62,429 bases of DNA from CAYNYF01 sp964401385. Lineage in GTDB: Bacteria > Planctomycetota > Phycisphaerae > SM23-33. The position numbers and the translations under genes were made by a program. Position 1 is the first letter of the stretch. Every line of letters begins with the position of its first letter. Shown here one piece after another: positions 1 through 8,650 of this stretch. The DNA is taken from the NCBI GenBank assembly GCA_964401385.1, contig CAYNYF010000012.1:1-62429 (forward strand). The letters run 5' to 3'. Below the pieces are notes generated by a model. The model worked only from the letters and a program-made list of their open reading frames with translations. It had not been told where the DNA came from and did not search any database.

Positions 1-60
1 AACAGCGCATTCTGCGGGCGATATCTTTGAACCGGAGTTTGAACGACGTAACTCTTTGCC

Positions 61-103
61 TAGAAAAGAGGAAGCCGTTCAGTTTTCTCACTGAACGGCT
101 TCC
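61..103 (-). terminator. Leftward rho-independent terminator
   Basis: A perfect 13-bp inverted repeat (70-82 and 91-103) encloses an 8-nt loop. Read on the minus strand the stem is followed by TCTTTTCTA, a U-rich tail, so it should stop leftward transcription. On the plus strand no T-run follows. It lies downstream of the tRNA remnant and the cytidine deaminase gene, both of which are on the minus strand. A separate 10-bp palindrome, TGTTCGAACA, sits at 104-113. Confidence 0.6.
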
Positions 104-115
104 TGTTCGAACAAG

Positions 116-141
116 TCGCCCTGACAGGATTTGAACCACGT
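116..141 (-). pseudogene. 3' tRNA remnant (T-arm/acceptor-like)
   Basis: The minus strand reads GGTTCAAATCC followed by an acceptor-like CAGGGCGA, the usual look of a tRNA TΨC loop and 3' end. The T-stem does not pair properly, and no anticodon or D arm is visible in the 70 bases upstream. This is therefore not an intact tRNA. It could be a decayed gene or a tRNA-derived attachment-site fragment; which tRNA it came from cannot be said. Confidence 0.35.
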
Positions 142-185
142 TTTGACCGACAGGTGTCGCTTCGCGCGACCGCCCGGCCCGCCTG

Positions 186-201
186 TCCCGGCGCGCCGGG
201 A
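186..201. repeat. 16-bp GC palindrome, copy 1
   Basis: The perfect palindrome TCCCGGCGCGCCGGGA lies in the spacer just downstream of the cytidine deaminase stop codon. It is nested in a wider inverted repeat (GCCTG at 181-185 and CAGGC at 207-211). An identical 16-mer occurs at 40880-40895. Confidence 0.6.
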
Positions 202-215
202 TCGGGCAGGCCAGC

Positions 216-647
216 CTAGGTCGCCTCTTTCATCCGGTTATCCGTGTACGGGATGGGCAGCAGGTCGGAGGCCTTGAGCTTTCCGGGCCCGTCCCGCCCG
301 GGAACGATCACGTCGGCGTCCGGGCAATAGTGGTACAGCATTTCGCGGCAGACGCCGCAGGGGCTCATGATGCCGGGCCTCTCGCCGCCCGGGCCGGCCC
401 TCTCCACGGCCACGACGCACTGGAACCGCCTCTCGCCGGCCGTCACCGCCGCCCCCAGCGCCACCGGCTCGGCGCAGGTGCCCACGCCCGGGCTCTCGAT
501 GTTCACGCCGGTGTAGATCTTTCCGGAGGCCGCCCGGATCGCGGCGCCGACGCCGTGGCGATCCTCAACGTGGTTGCGCCGGATCGCCTCGAACGCGGCC
601 GCGATCAGCTCCTCATCCTGCTGCGTCAGGTCGCGGATGTGCATCAT
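216..647 (-). CDS. cdd: Cytidine deaminase family protein
   Basis: Predicted zinc-dependent deaminase of about 143 residues that converts cytidine or deoxycytidine to the uridine form in pyrimidine salvage. Visible signatures are TGVN (residues 46-49), CAE (58-60) and PCGVC (97-101), which supply the three zinc cysteines and the catalytic glutamate. Using Cys rather than His as first ligand is typical of small tetrameric Cdd and also of blasticidin-S deaminase. The start was taken at the ATGATG pair because GAAAGAAGG lies immediately upstream (651-659); a longer frame reaches 713 but adds an unrelated Arg-rich tail. It is the last gene of a minus-strand run after xseA-xseB. Substrate specificity is inferred. 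Confidence 0.85.
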   Translation of the reverse strand: MMHIRDLTQQDEELIAAAFEAIRRNHVEDRHGVGAAIRAASGKIYTGVNIESPGVGTCAEPVALGAAVTAGERRFQCVVAVERAGPGGERPGIMSPCGVCREMLYHYCPDADVIVPGRDGPGKLKASDLLPIPYTDNRMKEAT

Positions 648-755
648 CGCCCTTCTTTCACGTTCGTCTGACCCCGGCGTCCGGGCCATCGCGGGCCGGC
701 GCCGGCGCTTCATCGCGGCGCCTGCCCACCTGCCGGCGGTCGCCGGGACTGGTCC

Positions 756-1028
756 TTACTGGGATTCTTCCTCGGCCGCGGCGCCGCCGGGCTTGCCGGG
801 CTCTTCCAGCTCGCCGGACGCGGCGAGCTGACCGGCCTCGCCCTTGGCCAGGAGCTGGATTCTCTTCTCGGCCGCGTCCAGGATCGTCCGGCACTGCTTG
901 ATCAGCGTGGTGCCCTCCTCGTACCTGGCGATGGATTCCTCCAGGCCGATCTCGCCGGATTCGATCTGCTCGACGATCTTCTCCAGCTTGCCCAGCGCCT
1001 GCTCGAAGGTCGGTTTCTGCTTGCCCAT
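756..1028 (-). CDS. xseB: Exodeoxyribonuclease VII small subunit
   Basis: Ninety-residue protein with the typical XseB helical-hairpin sequence (TFEQALGKLEKIVEQIESGE near residue 7). Several XseB chains bind one XseA to form exonuclease VII, which degrades single-stranded DNA to short acid-soluble fragments during repair. After about residue 65 the chain becomes a low-complexity Ala/Gly/Glu tail, a few residues longer than usual. It starts one base after the xseA stop codon, so the pair is surely co-transcribed and probably translationally coupled. Confidence 0.95.
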   Translation of the reverse strand: MGKQKPTFEQALGKLEKIVEQIESGEIGLEESIARYEEGTTLIKQCRTILDAAEKRIQLLAKGEAGQLAASGELEEPGKPGGAAAEEESQ

Positions 1029-1029
1029 G

Positions 1030-2673
1030 TCAGTCGTCCGTATCCTTAAACAGCTTGGCCTTGTCGTTTTCCGCCCGGTCTCCGCCGGTGCCGGTCGGGC
1101 GGCTTCCGGCGACCCGGGAGTCCACCCTGCCGTCGAAAAGCTCGCTCTCCAGCAGGTCGCCGGCCTTTACGTCGGCGGCGCTGCGGAGGAGGCCCGCCTT
1201 GCCGCGGGTGATGGAGTAGCCGCGCTTCAGCGGCGCCCGGTAGCTCAGCGACTCCAACTGCCGCTGCCGCAGGGCGACGCGCTGGCGGGAAAGCTTCAGC
1301 AGGTGGCGCGGATGCGCCTCGGCGAAGCGGGCGCGGTATTGTGCCAGGGCGTCGGCCGCCAGCCTCGCCCGCCGGCCCAGGGCCCAGGCCAGGCGGTGGC
1401 AGAGCTGCTCGGCCCGGGCGCCGGCCCGTTCCAGCAGCCGGCGCGGGTGCTGGCCGGCCAGGGCGCGTTCGGCCTGGTGGCACCGCCGCTCGCCCGCCCG
1501 GCGGGCCTCCGACAGCGACCGCCACGTCCGCGTGGCCAGCTCGTCCACCCGCTGGTTGGCCGCGCGCACGCCCGCGGTCGGGTCGCGGAAGACCACGCTG
1601 CGCTGGACGCCGTCCAGGGCGCCGCGGGCGTATTGCAGCAGGTCCCGCGTCCGCCGGCGCAGCCGCAGGCCCAGCACGTCGCAGCTCCGGCGCAGCTCGG
1701 CGGCGTCGGGCACGGCCAGCTCGGCGGCGGCCGTCGGCGTGGCGGCGCGGGCGTCGGCCACGAAGTCGGCGATGGTGAAGTCCACCTCGTGGCCCACGCC
1801 GGTGAGGATCGGCGTCCTGGCGGCGAAGATGGCCCGGGCGAGAGCCTCCTCGTTGAAGGCCCACAGGTCCTCCAGGCTGCCGCCGCCGCGGGCGAGCAGA
1901 ATCGTGTCGATTGCGAAGCCCTCCGCGGCCGCGTCCAGCAGGCCGACCGCCTCGGCGATTTCCTCGGCCGCGCCCTCTCCCTGCACCCGGACCGGCACCA
2001 GATAGACCCTCACCGCCGGCCAGCGGCGCCTCAGCGTGTTGGAGATGTCGCGGATGGCCGCCCCGGTGGGGCTGGTCACCACGCCGATCGCCCGCGGGAA
2101 AGTCGGTATCGGCTTCTTCCGCCGCGCCTCGAAGAGCCCTTCCTTCTGGAGCCGCTCCTTCAGTTGGCGAAAGGCCAGCTCCAGCGCCCCGGTGCCCTTG
2201 GGGATGAGCCGCCGCACGTAGAGCTGCAAGCGGCCCTGGCGCTCGTAAACGTCGACGCGGCCGGTGGCGACGACCTCCAGGCCGTCCTCGACGTCGAAGC
2301 GGACTCCCCTGGCATCCGGGCGGAACATCACCGCGTCGATGCTGGCGCTGGCGTCTTTCAGGGAAAAGTACAGGTGCCCGGAGCTGTGGCGCTTGAAGTT
2401 GCTGATCTGCCCGACCACCGACACCGGCGCGGGGAACGCGTCCAGCAGCGCCTCCTTGATTCGCGCCACCAGGGCCGAGACCGTCAGCGGGGCCGCGGCG
2501 GGAGCGACGAACTGGTCGGTCACGTCCCTGCCCGCCTGCCCATCTGCCTGCCCACCTCCCTGCCCACCTCCGGAAGGCAGGCGGGCGGAAGGCAGGCGGG
2601 CGCTAGGCTGGCGGGCCCGCTCGTCGGAGCCTTGCCCCGTGCCCTTGCCAAATGGCAGCAGAGTGTCGCTCAT
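1030..2673 (-). CDS. xseA: Exodeoxyribonuclease VII large subunit
   Basis: Catalytic subunit of exonuclease VII, cleaving single-stranded DNA from both ends. An N-terminal OB-fold (about residues 60-160, containing VVGQISNFKRHSSGHLYFSL) precedes the catalytic core with TGVGHEVDFTIADFVADARA and TPTAAAE (about 290-320), followed by a long coiled-coil region. At 547 residues it is longer than common XseA (about 400-460). Part of the excess is a Gly/Gln/Arg/Pro tract at residues 20-49 encoded by tandem DNA repeats (2520-2620). The true start may lie after this tract (for example near the VTDQ segment), but no better start codon is evident. Confidence 0.93.
   Translation of the reverse strand: MSDTLLPFGKGTGQGSDERARQPSARLPSARLPSGGGQGGGQADGQAGRDVTDQFVAPAAAPLTVSALVARIKEALLDAFPAPVSVVGQISNFKRHSSGHLYFSLKDASASIDAVMFRPDARGVRFDVEDGLEVVATGRVDVYERQGRLQLYVRRLIPKGTGALELAFRQLKERLQKEGLFEARRKKPIPTFPRAIGVVTSPTGAAIRDISNTLRRRWPAVRVYLVPVRVQGEGAAEEIAEAVGLLDAAAEGFAIDTILLARGGGSLEDLWAFNEEALARAIFAARTPILTGVGHEVDFTIADFVADARAATPTAAAELAVPDAAELRRSCDVLGLRLRRRTRDLLQYARGALDGVQRSVVFRDPTAGVRAANQRVDELATRTWRSLSEARRAGERRCHQAERALAGQHPRRLLERAGARAEQLCHRLAWALGRRARLAADALAQYRARFAEAHPRHLLKLSRQRVALRQRQLESLSYRAPLKRGYSITRGKAGLLRSAADVKAGDLLESELFDGRVDSRVAGSRPTGTGGDRAENDKAKLFKDTDD
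2520..2620. repeat. Tandem/imperfect repeats in the xseA 5' end
   Basis: A 15-bp unit beginning GGAAGGCAGG is repeated perfectly at 2572-2586 and 2587-2601, preceded by two copies of CTGCCCACCTCC. The tract encodes the low-complexity N-terminal extension of XseA (PSARL repeated, then Gly/Gln-rich). The CCTGCC/GGCAGG theme resembles the repeat family at 40567-40682 and 62247-62271. Confidence 0.6.
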
Positions 2674-2766
2674 CGCCCCAACAGTCTAGCAGGGAGCAGG
2701 TCGGCGTGCACGTCAGAGCCCGGCTTGACGCGCCGCCGCCGACCCGCCCGAAGCCGCCGGCGGCCC

Positions 2767-4056
2767 TTACCTCGCTGGCGGGCCGCCCTTTTCCGGAAGG
2801 TTGAAGAGCTTTCTCAGGGCGGCGGCGTGCTGGCGGGCGACCTCGCCGCCGGCGCCGGCGCGGAGGCTGGCGATGGGCGTGTGGAGGATGCGCCGCAGGG
2901 CCCGGTGAACGGCCCGGCGGATGATCTGCTGGTCGCGTTCCGGCCGGCCGGTGAGCTTGTGGGCGGCGGCCGACAGCTCCTCGTCGGCCAGCCGCCGCAT
3001 CTGCCGGTACAGCGCCTCCACCGTGGGCACAACCTCCCGAACGTGCAGGCGGTGGAGGTAGGCGTCCACTTCGGCGTCGATGATCCGCCGGCAGGCTTCG
3101 ATGTCCGCGGTGCGGAGGCGGATGTTCCTCTCGACCACCGTCTTCAGGTCGTCGATGTTGCAGAGCGAGACGCCGGGCAGCTCGCCGACGGCCGGGCTGA
3201 CGTCGCGCGGCACGGCGATGTCGACGATCAGCATGGGCCTGTCCGGGCGGCGGGCCATGGCGGCCTCGACCCGGGAGAAAGTCACGATCGGCTCGGCCGC
3301 GGCGGTGGAGCAGACGACCACGTCGGCCTGGATGAGCCCGTCGGCGAGGGCCGCCAGCGGCAGCACCTCGCCGCCGCAGCGGCCGGCGACCTCGGTGGCC
3401 CGGCCCGGGGAGCGGTTGGCCACGAGCATGCGCCCGGCCCCGAGCCGGCGCAGGCCCCGGAGCATGCCCTCGTTCATCTTGCCCGCCCCGACGCTGAGGA
3501 CGCACTTGTCCGAAAAGTCGGCGAAGGCCTCGCGCACGCGCCCGACCGCCACCGAGGCGACCGAGACCCTGCCCGCGGCGATCCGCGTCTGCGCGCGCAC
3601 CTCCCTGGCTACGCTGAATGCCAGTTGGAACAGCTCGCTGAGCCTGCCGCCGCCGGCCGAGACCTCCTCGCCCAGGCGATGGGCCTGCCGGAGCTGGGCG
3701 AGGATCTGCTCTTCGCCGGGCACGAGGCTGTCCAGGCCGGCCGCCACCGTGAACAGGTGACGGACCGCCTCGGCGTCGCGGTGCACGTACAGGGCGCCGT
3801 CGTATTCGTCGCGGCTCAGGCCGTGGAACTGGCCGAAAAACGCCCGCAGCTCCTCCTCGCGCGGGTGCCCGTGGATGGGCCGGGCGACGTACGCCTCCGA
3901 GCGGTTGCAGGTGGAGACGATGGCGAACTCGCCGTCGGCATAGCGGTCGCGCAGCGTCTCCAGCGCCGACCTGGCGGCGGCGGGGTCGAAGGTGAGCTTC
4001 TCCCGCAGCGCCAGCGGCGCCGTCTTGTGGTTGGCTCCCACGCAGAGGATTCGCAT
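2767..4056 (-). CDS. hemA: Glutamyl-tRNA reductase
   Basis: Catalyses NADPH-dependent reduction of glutamyl-tRNA(Glu) to glutamate-1-semialdehyde, the first committed step of C5 tetrapyrrole synthesis. The catalytic Cys50 lies in STCNRSE; GANHKTAPL (8-16), PGEEQILAQ and the NADPH-binding VGAGKM (about 190) are all present. At 429 residues the length is normal, and the C-terminal dimerisation domain is intact. It follows the precorrin-2 dehydrogenase gene by two bases on the same strand. The pairing with a siroheme-branch enzyme matches many bacterial hem clusters, although no hemC or hemD follows here. Confidence 0.96.
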   Translation of the reverse strand: MRILCVGANHKTAPLALREKLTFDPAAARSALETLRDRYADGEFAIVSTCNRSEAYVARPIHGHPREEELRAFFGQFHGLSRDEYDGALYVHRDAEAVRHLFTVAAGLDSLVPGEEQILAQLRQAHRLGEEVSAGGGRLSELFQLAFSVAREVRAQTRIAAGRVSVASVAVGRVREAFADFSDKCVLSVGAGKMNEGMLRGLRRLGAGRMLVANRSPGRATEVAGRCGGEVLPLAALADGLIQADVVVCSTAAAEPIVTFSRVEAAMARRPDRPMLIVDIAVPRDVSPAVGELPGVSLCNIDDLKTVVERNIRLRTADIEACRRIIDAEVDAYLHRLHVREVVPTVEALYRQMRRLADEELSAAAHKLTGRPERDQQIIRRAVHRALRRILHTPIASLRAGAGGEVARQHAAALRKLFNLPEKGGPPAR

Positions 4057-4058
4057 CG

Positions 4059-4679
4059 TCAGTTCGCCTCGAGGGCCAGCTCGGCCATTGCCATCAGCCC
4101 CTCCCAGCCCGCCTCGACAAACACTTTATACCCGGCTTCGCCCGCCAGTTCCTTCAGGACGGCCTTGCGCCGGCGCGGGTCGGCGGCGCGCCGTTGCACG
4201 TGCTGGCGGACGCGCTCCAAGGTGGCGGCGAACTCGCCCACGCGCTCGGGCAGGTGCCGGGCGAGCCGGCGGCGGATCTCGCCCGCCAGGGCGGGGCTGG
4301 CGCCGCCGGTGCCGATGGCGACGACCACGTCGCCGTCGTTGACGGCGGCCGCGGCGAAGAAGTCGCAGTGTTCCGGATCGTCGGCGACGTTGGCCAGGGC
4401 GCCGGCGGCGCGGGCGTCGGCGGCGATTCGGGCGTTGAGTTCAGTATCGTCGGTGCAGGCGAAGACCAGCAGCGCCCCGCTCAGGTCGCCCTGGGCGTAG
4501 GGCCTGGTGAGGACCTCGGCCCCTGCGGGCACGGGCCTGCCGGCCGCATCCGGCCCGATCAGTCGCACCTTCGCCCCGGCCCGGCAGAGGGCCTCGGCCT
4601 TGCGCAGCCCCACGGCACCGGCGCCGACCACCACGCACAGCCGGCCGCGAACGTCCAGCATGATCGGATACGTCTTCAT
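4059..4679 (-). CDS. Precorrin-2 dehydrogenase / sirohydrochlorin ferrochelatase-like
   Basis: About 206 residues, matching the N-terminal half of CysG (Met8p family) without the methyltransferase half. The Rossmann motif VVVGAGAVGLRKA occupies about residues 16-28, and GTGGASPALAGEIRRRL, a conserved CysG segment, follows. The enzyme oxidises precorrin-2 with NAD+ and may insert Fe2+ to give siroheme. The ATG at 4679 was chosen because the family starts near MKTYPIML. A GTG at 4694 would overlap the upstream stop as GTGA and is an alternative. It is placed directly before hemA, as in many siroheme/haem operons. Confidence 0.88.
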   Translation of the reverse strand: MKTYPIMLDVRGRLCVVVGAGAVGLRKAEALCRAGAKVRLIGPDAAGRPVPAGAEVLTRPYAQGDLSGALLVFACTDDTELNARIAADARAAGALANVADDPEHCDFFAAAAVNDGDVVVAIGTGGASPALAGEIRRRLARHLPERVGEFAATLERVRQHVQRRAADPRRRKAVLKELAGEAGYKVFVEAGWEGLMAMAELALEAN

Positions 4680-4690
4680 CCTTACCCCGC

Positions 4691-5704
4691 TCACCGCCGC
4701 GAACGGGCGATGCGCTCCAGCCCGTCACGATCCAAAGCCTCGGCGCACTCGGCGGCCGCCCGCTCCAACGCATCGTCGCTGTGCAGCTTGTTGCCGATCC
4801 ACTTGCGGACGTACCTCAGGTCTCCGCGCTTGGTGGCGGTGAGTTTGACCATCCCCAACGCCAGGATCGCCTCGACCCGAACCGCGCGGTCGCCGTGATT
4901 GGCCACCAGGTTGAAGATCTCGCCGGGATACTCAGTCGCCTGGCCCGGCTGGAGCAGGCTGTCCAGGCGGCGGTACGTGTAGCGAATGTCCCGGAGCCCT
5001 TCCCGGTAGCGATGGACCTGGCGGGCGCGCTGGGGCTTTTTCCATTTTCGATACAGCTCGACCAGCAGGTCGCAGGCGTGCACCTGAAGCCCGAGGCCGC
5101 GGCGGACGATCGCCAGCCTGGCTCGCTCGGCCATGAGGTGATAGCCCAGTGCGAACAAGTGAAACAGGCGCCTCTCGGCCTCCGGGTAGCTCGCCTCGCC
5201 GTCGGCGATGCAGTCGGCCGCCAGCATTTCCAAGACGTTCATCAGGTCCTGGAAGTCGCTCGGTTCGGACGGGCGGTAGGGCAGCTCGATCTTCTTCGGC
5301 GTCAGCTCGAAGTAGTACTTCATCTGCTTGCAGGCGGCCCCGGCGGCCACGTCGTCGGCGATTCCCTTCAGCAGCCGCAGCTCGTCCGCCGCCAGCCGAT
5401 ATTTTCCCGGGGCTACTTGCGTGTAGTGCTTGAAGACCTCCGTCATCGCCGTCGGGTCCCGCTTGTACTTTTCCAGGGCCGAGTGGTACTTCTCGCCGGC
5501 GTTGCCCGCCGCTGCCAGGAGCCCGCTGTCGCTGCCCAGGACCAGCGAGATCGGCTCGACGGGCTGCTGGACGGCGAGCATCCCGGTGTCGGTGGTGCGG
5601 CTCGTCGGCTCCGTGGGGAAGGGGAAGAACACGACCACGGCGATGATGGTGATCACGCCGCCGCCGAAGATCGCCGCGAGGATCCATCCCAGCCTGCTTC
5701 CCAT
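4691..5704 (-). CDS. Membrane-anchored hypothetical protein
   Basis: A 337-residue protein not assigned to a known family. One hydrophobic segment (about residues 6-29, ending FFPFP) should anchor it in the membrane with the rest outside the cytoplasm. The C-terminal third contains alanine-rich helices (VRVEAILALGMVKL, ALERAAAECAEAL) that resemble HEAT-type helical repeats. Its stop overlaps the possible GTG start of the precorrin-2 dehydrogenase gene, so it is likely the first gene of that transcript. No catalytic motif is apparent. Confidence 0.7.
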   Translation of the reverse strand: MGSRLGWILAAIFGGGVITIIAVVVFFPFPTEPTSRTTDTGMLAVQQPVEPISLVLGSDSGLLAAAGNAGEKYHSALEKYKRDPTAMTEVFKHYTQVAPGKYRLAADELRLLKGIADDVAAGAACKQMKYYFELTPKKIELPYRPSEPSDFQDLMNVLEMLAADCIADGEASYPEAERRLFHLFALGYHLMAERARLAIVRRGLGLQVHACDLLVELYRKWKKPQRARQVHRYREGLRDIRYTYRRLDSLLQPGQATEYPGEIFNLVANHGDRAVRVEAILALGMVKLTATKRGDLRYVRKWIGNKLHSDDALERAAAECAEALDRDGLERIARSRR

Positions 5705-5749
5705 GCCTGTTCTCCTTCCGCGCTGCCGCGGCCCGGAGGTCGCGGCCGA

Positions 5750-8638
5750 TTACGGTGCCGGCCGGGTGGTGACCAGCGGCGGCCGCCGGCCCTTCGGCGC
5801 CAGGTACATCGTGCCCAGGTTCCTGGGGTCGTAGAAGTGCCTGACCGCGCCGGCCCAGCTTGACGGCTCGTCTCCGGCGGTGGCGAACCGGGTGAAGTTG
5901 ACCCCCCACAGCCGCGCCGACGCTCCCGGCCCGAGGGCCTTCAAGGGAATCGCAAGCTCGACGATCCAGAGCTTTTCCCGCTTCGCCACGTATACTTTGG
6001 CCGTCGCCGGCCAGGGGCCGGCCAGACCCAGCGGCGGGTCGGCGTGGATGCCGCGCTCGGCCACGATCGCCCCGTTGCACTTGATGACCAGATGGTACAG
6101 GTCCGCTGCGCTCTTGGCGGCGCGTCCGGGGTCGAGCACCACCTCCACCAGGTCCTCCCCGCGGGCCAGCAGTTGCTCGTACCGGACGATGTTGCTCGGG
6201 CGGGCGTGGATTTTCTCCGGGTCCGGCTCGTCGCAGCGGAAGGCCAGGTACAGGTTCTCGTCGTCGCGCACGGCGAAGACGGCCGTCTGGCGCTTGGCCA
6301 GGCCATCGCCCACCGCGCCGCGCTTGCCCAGCAGCCTGAAGTTGGCGGCGGTGTTGCCCGGGCGCAGCGGCCAGTCCGCCAGGTCGCCGTCGATGGCGAT
6401 CGGCCTGTTGGCGTAGCCGAGCAAGAGCAGCGGCACCCACCCGACGACCTCGGTCCGGTCCTGCAATTCACTGGTCATGCTGACGGGGATCTTCATTTTC
6501 GCGTCGGCCTCGGCCGGGACGTGGTCGCCTTCGGCCGACAGTTCGACCACGGCCTGCTCGCCGGCGGGGATCACCGCGCGGTAGCTGCCCTGAAGCGCCC
6601 GCCAGCCGGTCGGCAGGGCGCCCATCCGCAGCACCACCTCCGCCGCCCGGGGCAGCTCGTTGTACAGCTCCACGGCCAGCGTCGCCCGAAACAGCCCATC
6701 GGCGGCCGGGGCAAAACGCGAACAGATGCGCTCCACGCGGACCCGGCAGGCCCGCCGCCGGAGCTGCTCCCGCAGCACCTGGAGGGCCAGCAGTTGGCGG
6801 TTGGAGACGTCCTGGGGGTGCACGGCGGAGGCGACCTCCTCCGCCAGCAGCCTGCGGGCGGCCGTCCACAGGTCGCCGCGCCGGACCCACCCGTCCAGGC
6901 GCGGGTCGAGGTAGTGATCGCCGGCGGCGTCCAGGGCGGCGTAGTGGACCATGGTGTTGAGGATGGCGTCTGCCACCGCCGGGCGCTGGTGCTGCCGCAG
7001 CAGCCAGAGATAGCCGGCGTCTTCCAGCCCTCGCCGGAGCCGCTTCAGCCGGACCGACGGCAGCAGGGCGCCGTTCGCGCCGGGGTGGAACAATCGCTGC
7101 TGACCGCCCGCGGCCGTCGTCGCCTCGGTCGGCCAGTTGAGTACTTCCGGTAGGAAGATGCCGGCACATTGATACTTCATCGCCAGCCAGGGAAGGGCGC
7201 GGACGTCGGCCGGCACGGCCAGCACGCCGCAGCCGCCCAGGTAGGGCGGTCTGCCCGGCCGGAGCCACAGCCCCGCCAGCGGGCCCCGCCCCCGGGCGAG
7301 CCCGGTCACGTCGGCGGGGGCGAACATGTCGGCCGGCGGGGCGAACATGTCGGCCAGGACGGAGAAGTCCTCCGGCACGCTCAGATTGGCCTCGGCCGGG
7401 GGAGCCGGCGCGAGGGTGGTCAGGATGGGCAGATCCGGCGCGGCCGATCGGGCCAGCCGGGCCAGGGCGGCGTGGCGGCGGTAGGCCGCCTGGTCGACCC
7501 GGCCGGGACGGGGCCAGAAAAACAGTTTTCCGCTCATGCCCAGCGCTTCGAAGTGATCGACCACCTCCGCCAGCACCGCCGCGACCGTGTCGCGATAGGC
7601 GCTTGTGTCGGCCCCACCGTAATGCTCCGGCACCGGCCAAGGCGCCCTTGCCCGCCCGGGCGCCGCCCGGACGGGCGCGTCCAGCCGCGCCGGCGCCGGC
7701 CAGGCGGCGACGCCGATCCGGTTCTCGAAGGCCGTCCCGTCCAGGTACGGCTTGACGATGTTGTCGTAATCGTCCCACCGCAGCACCACCGCGCCGAAGG
7801 CGTCGCGCCGCAGCACGGGGTGAATCGTCTTGTCGAACAGGTCCAGCCCGTGGTCGTGCCCCAGCCGCATCAGCTCCCGGAGGATCACGAGTCCGGCACG
7901 GACTTCCTTCCTGGCCGTGTCCAGCCGCTGGGGCACGTACGGCTCGTCGGTCCCGTCGGGGCGGCGGCGGCGGATGAACTGGCGGAAGATCGTCTCGTGG
8001 GCAAATCCGCCGACGCACGCCACCGGGCGGGCGTCCGGCAGCACGATGTCGTACACCCGCAGCGACACGTTGACCGCCGCCGCCCCGCCGCGGTATCGCA
8101 CCCTGACCGCCCCGGCGTACTCGCCGGCGGGCGCCGCCCGCGGCACGCGGACGTCCACCCACACCGCCAGCCTCTCGCCGCCGGCGAGGTCCAGGCGTTC
8201 GCCTCGCCAGGAGAGGTCGATGGGGACCAGCACGTCGTAGAAGCTGGCCGGGGTGACGGCGGCCTCGGTCAGGCGGAGGTACCAGGACGGATACCGCTGG
8301 ACGGCCACCGGGAGCATGCGGAACAGGCCGACGCCCTCCGGTGGGATATGCTGCTTGCCGCTTCCGGTCAGGGGATCGACGGAAAGCTTTACGTCGCGGA
8401 GGCCGGCCTCGCCGGCGTCGACGATCAGTTGGAAGCTGACGGTTTCATTGGCGGCCGAGAAGAGCTTGACGGCGGACCTATCGGCGTCCCGGGCCGCCCC
8501 GGCCGAGGCCGGCGGCGTGCGGTCGGTAAGCTGCACCATCTCGCCGGCGGCCCAGACTTCCGGGGCGGCGCTTCGGGTGCAGCCGCCGAGGGCTCCGGCA
8601 AGGACGAGGCAGACGAGCAGTGGGGCAGTTCGCGCCAT
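5750..8638 (-). CDS. DUF4091-like lipoprotein with C-terminal CBM9-like domain
   Basis: A 962-residue exported protein. The N-terminus MARTAPLLVCLVLAGALGGC carries a lipobox with Cys20. The next approximately 550 residues resemble planctomycete DUF4091/glycoside-hydrolase-like proteins: an N-terminal beta domain with ANETVSFQLIVDAG, a link VPRAAPAGEYAG, then a barrel-like region. The last 200 residues (from about 750) contain IDGDLADWPL, AVRDDENLYLAFRCDEPDP and a closing AIPLKALG, the pattern of a family-9-like carbohydrate-binding domain. It probably binds or degrades glycans at the cell surface; substrate unknown. It follows the GT-C gene by 12 bases on the same strand. Confidence 0.75.
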   Translation of the reverse strand: MARTAPLLVCLVLAGALGGCTRSAAPEVWAAGEMVQLTDRTPPASAGAARDADRSAVKLFSAANETVSFQLIVDAGEAGLRDVKLSVDPLTGSGKQHIPPEGVGLFRMLPVAVQRYPSWYLRLTEAAVTPASFYDVLVPIDLSWRGERLDLAGGERLAVWVDVRVPRAAPAGEYAGAVRVRYRGGAAAVNVSLRVYDIVLPDARPVACVGGFAHETIFRQFIRRRRPDGTDEPYVPQRLDTARKEVRAGLVILRELMRLGHDHGLDLFDKTIHPVLRRDAFGAVVLRWDDYDNIVKPYLDGTAFENRIGVAAWPAPARLDAPVRAAPGRARAPWPVPEHYGGADTSAYRDTVAAVLAEVVDHFEALGMSGKLFFWPRPGRVDQAAYRRHAALARLARSAAPDLPILTTLAPAPPAEANLSVPEDFSVLADMFAPPADMFAPADVTGLARGRGPLAGLWLRPGRPPYLGGCGVLAVPADVRALPWLAMKYQCAGIFLPEVLNWPTEATTAAGGQQRLFHPGANGALLPSVRLKRLRRGLEDAGYLWLLRQHQRPAVADAILNTMVHYAALDAAGDHYLDPRLDGWVRRGDLWTAARRLLAEEVASAVHPQDVSNRQLLALQVLREQLRRRACRVRVERICSRFAPAADGLFRATLAVELYNELPRAAEVVLRMGALPTGWRALQGSYRAVIPAGEQAVVELSAEGDHVPAEADAKMKIPVSMTSELQDRTEVVGWVPLLLLGYANRPIAIDGDLADWPLRPGNTAANFRLLGKRGAVGDGLAKRQTAVFAVRDDENLYLAFRCDEPDPEKIHARPSNIVRYEQLLARGEDLVEVVLDPGRAAKSAADLYHLVIKCNGAIVAERGIHADPPLGLAGPWPATAKVYVAKREKLWIVELAIPLKALGPGASARLWGVNFTRFATAGDEPSSWAGAVRHFYDPRNLGTMYLAPKGRRPPLVTTRPAP

Positions 8639-8650
8639 ACAAAACCAATT

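Noticed and set aside
116..215. Complete tRNA gene
   Set aside because: Only the 3' T-loop and acceptor-like part is visible; T-stem mispairs and no anticodon arm is found.
844..4500. A 1218-codon open frame on the plus strand opposite xseB, xseA, hemA and the precorrin-2 dehydrogenase gene
   Set aside because: It is a by-product of high GC content antisense to four well-recognised genes; the product is low-complexity and matches nothing.
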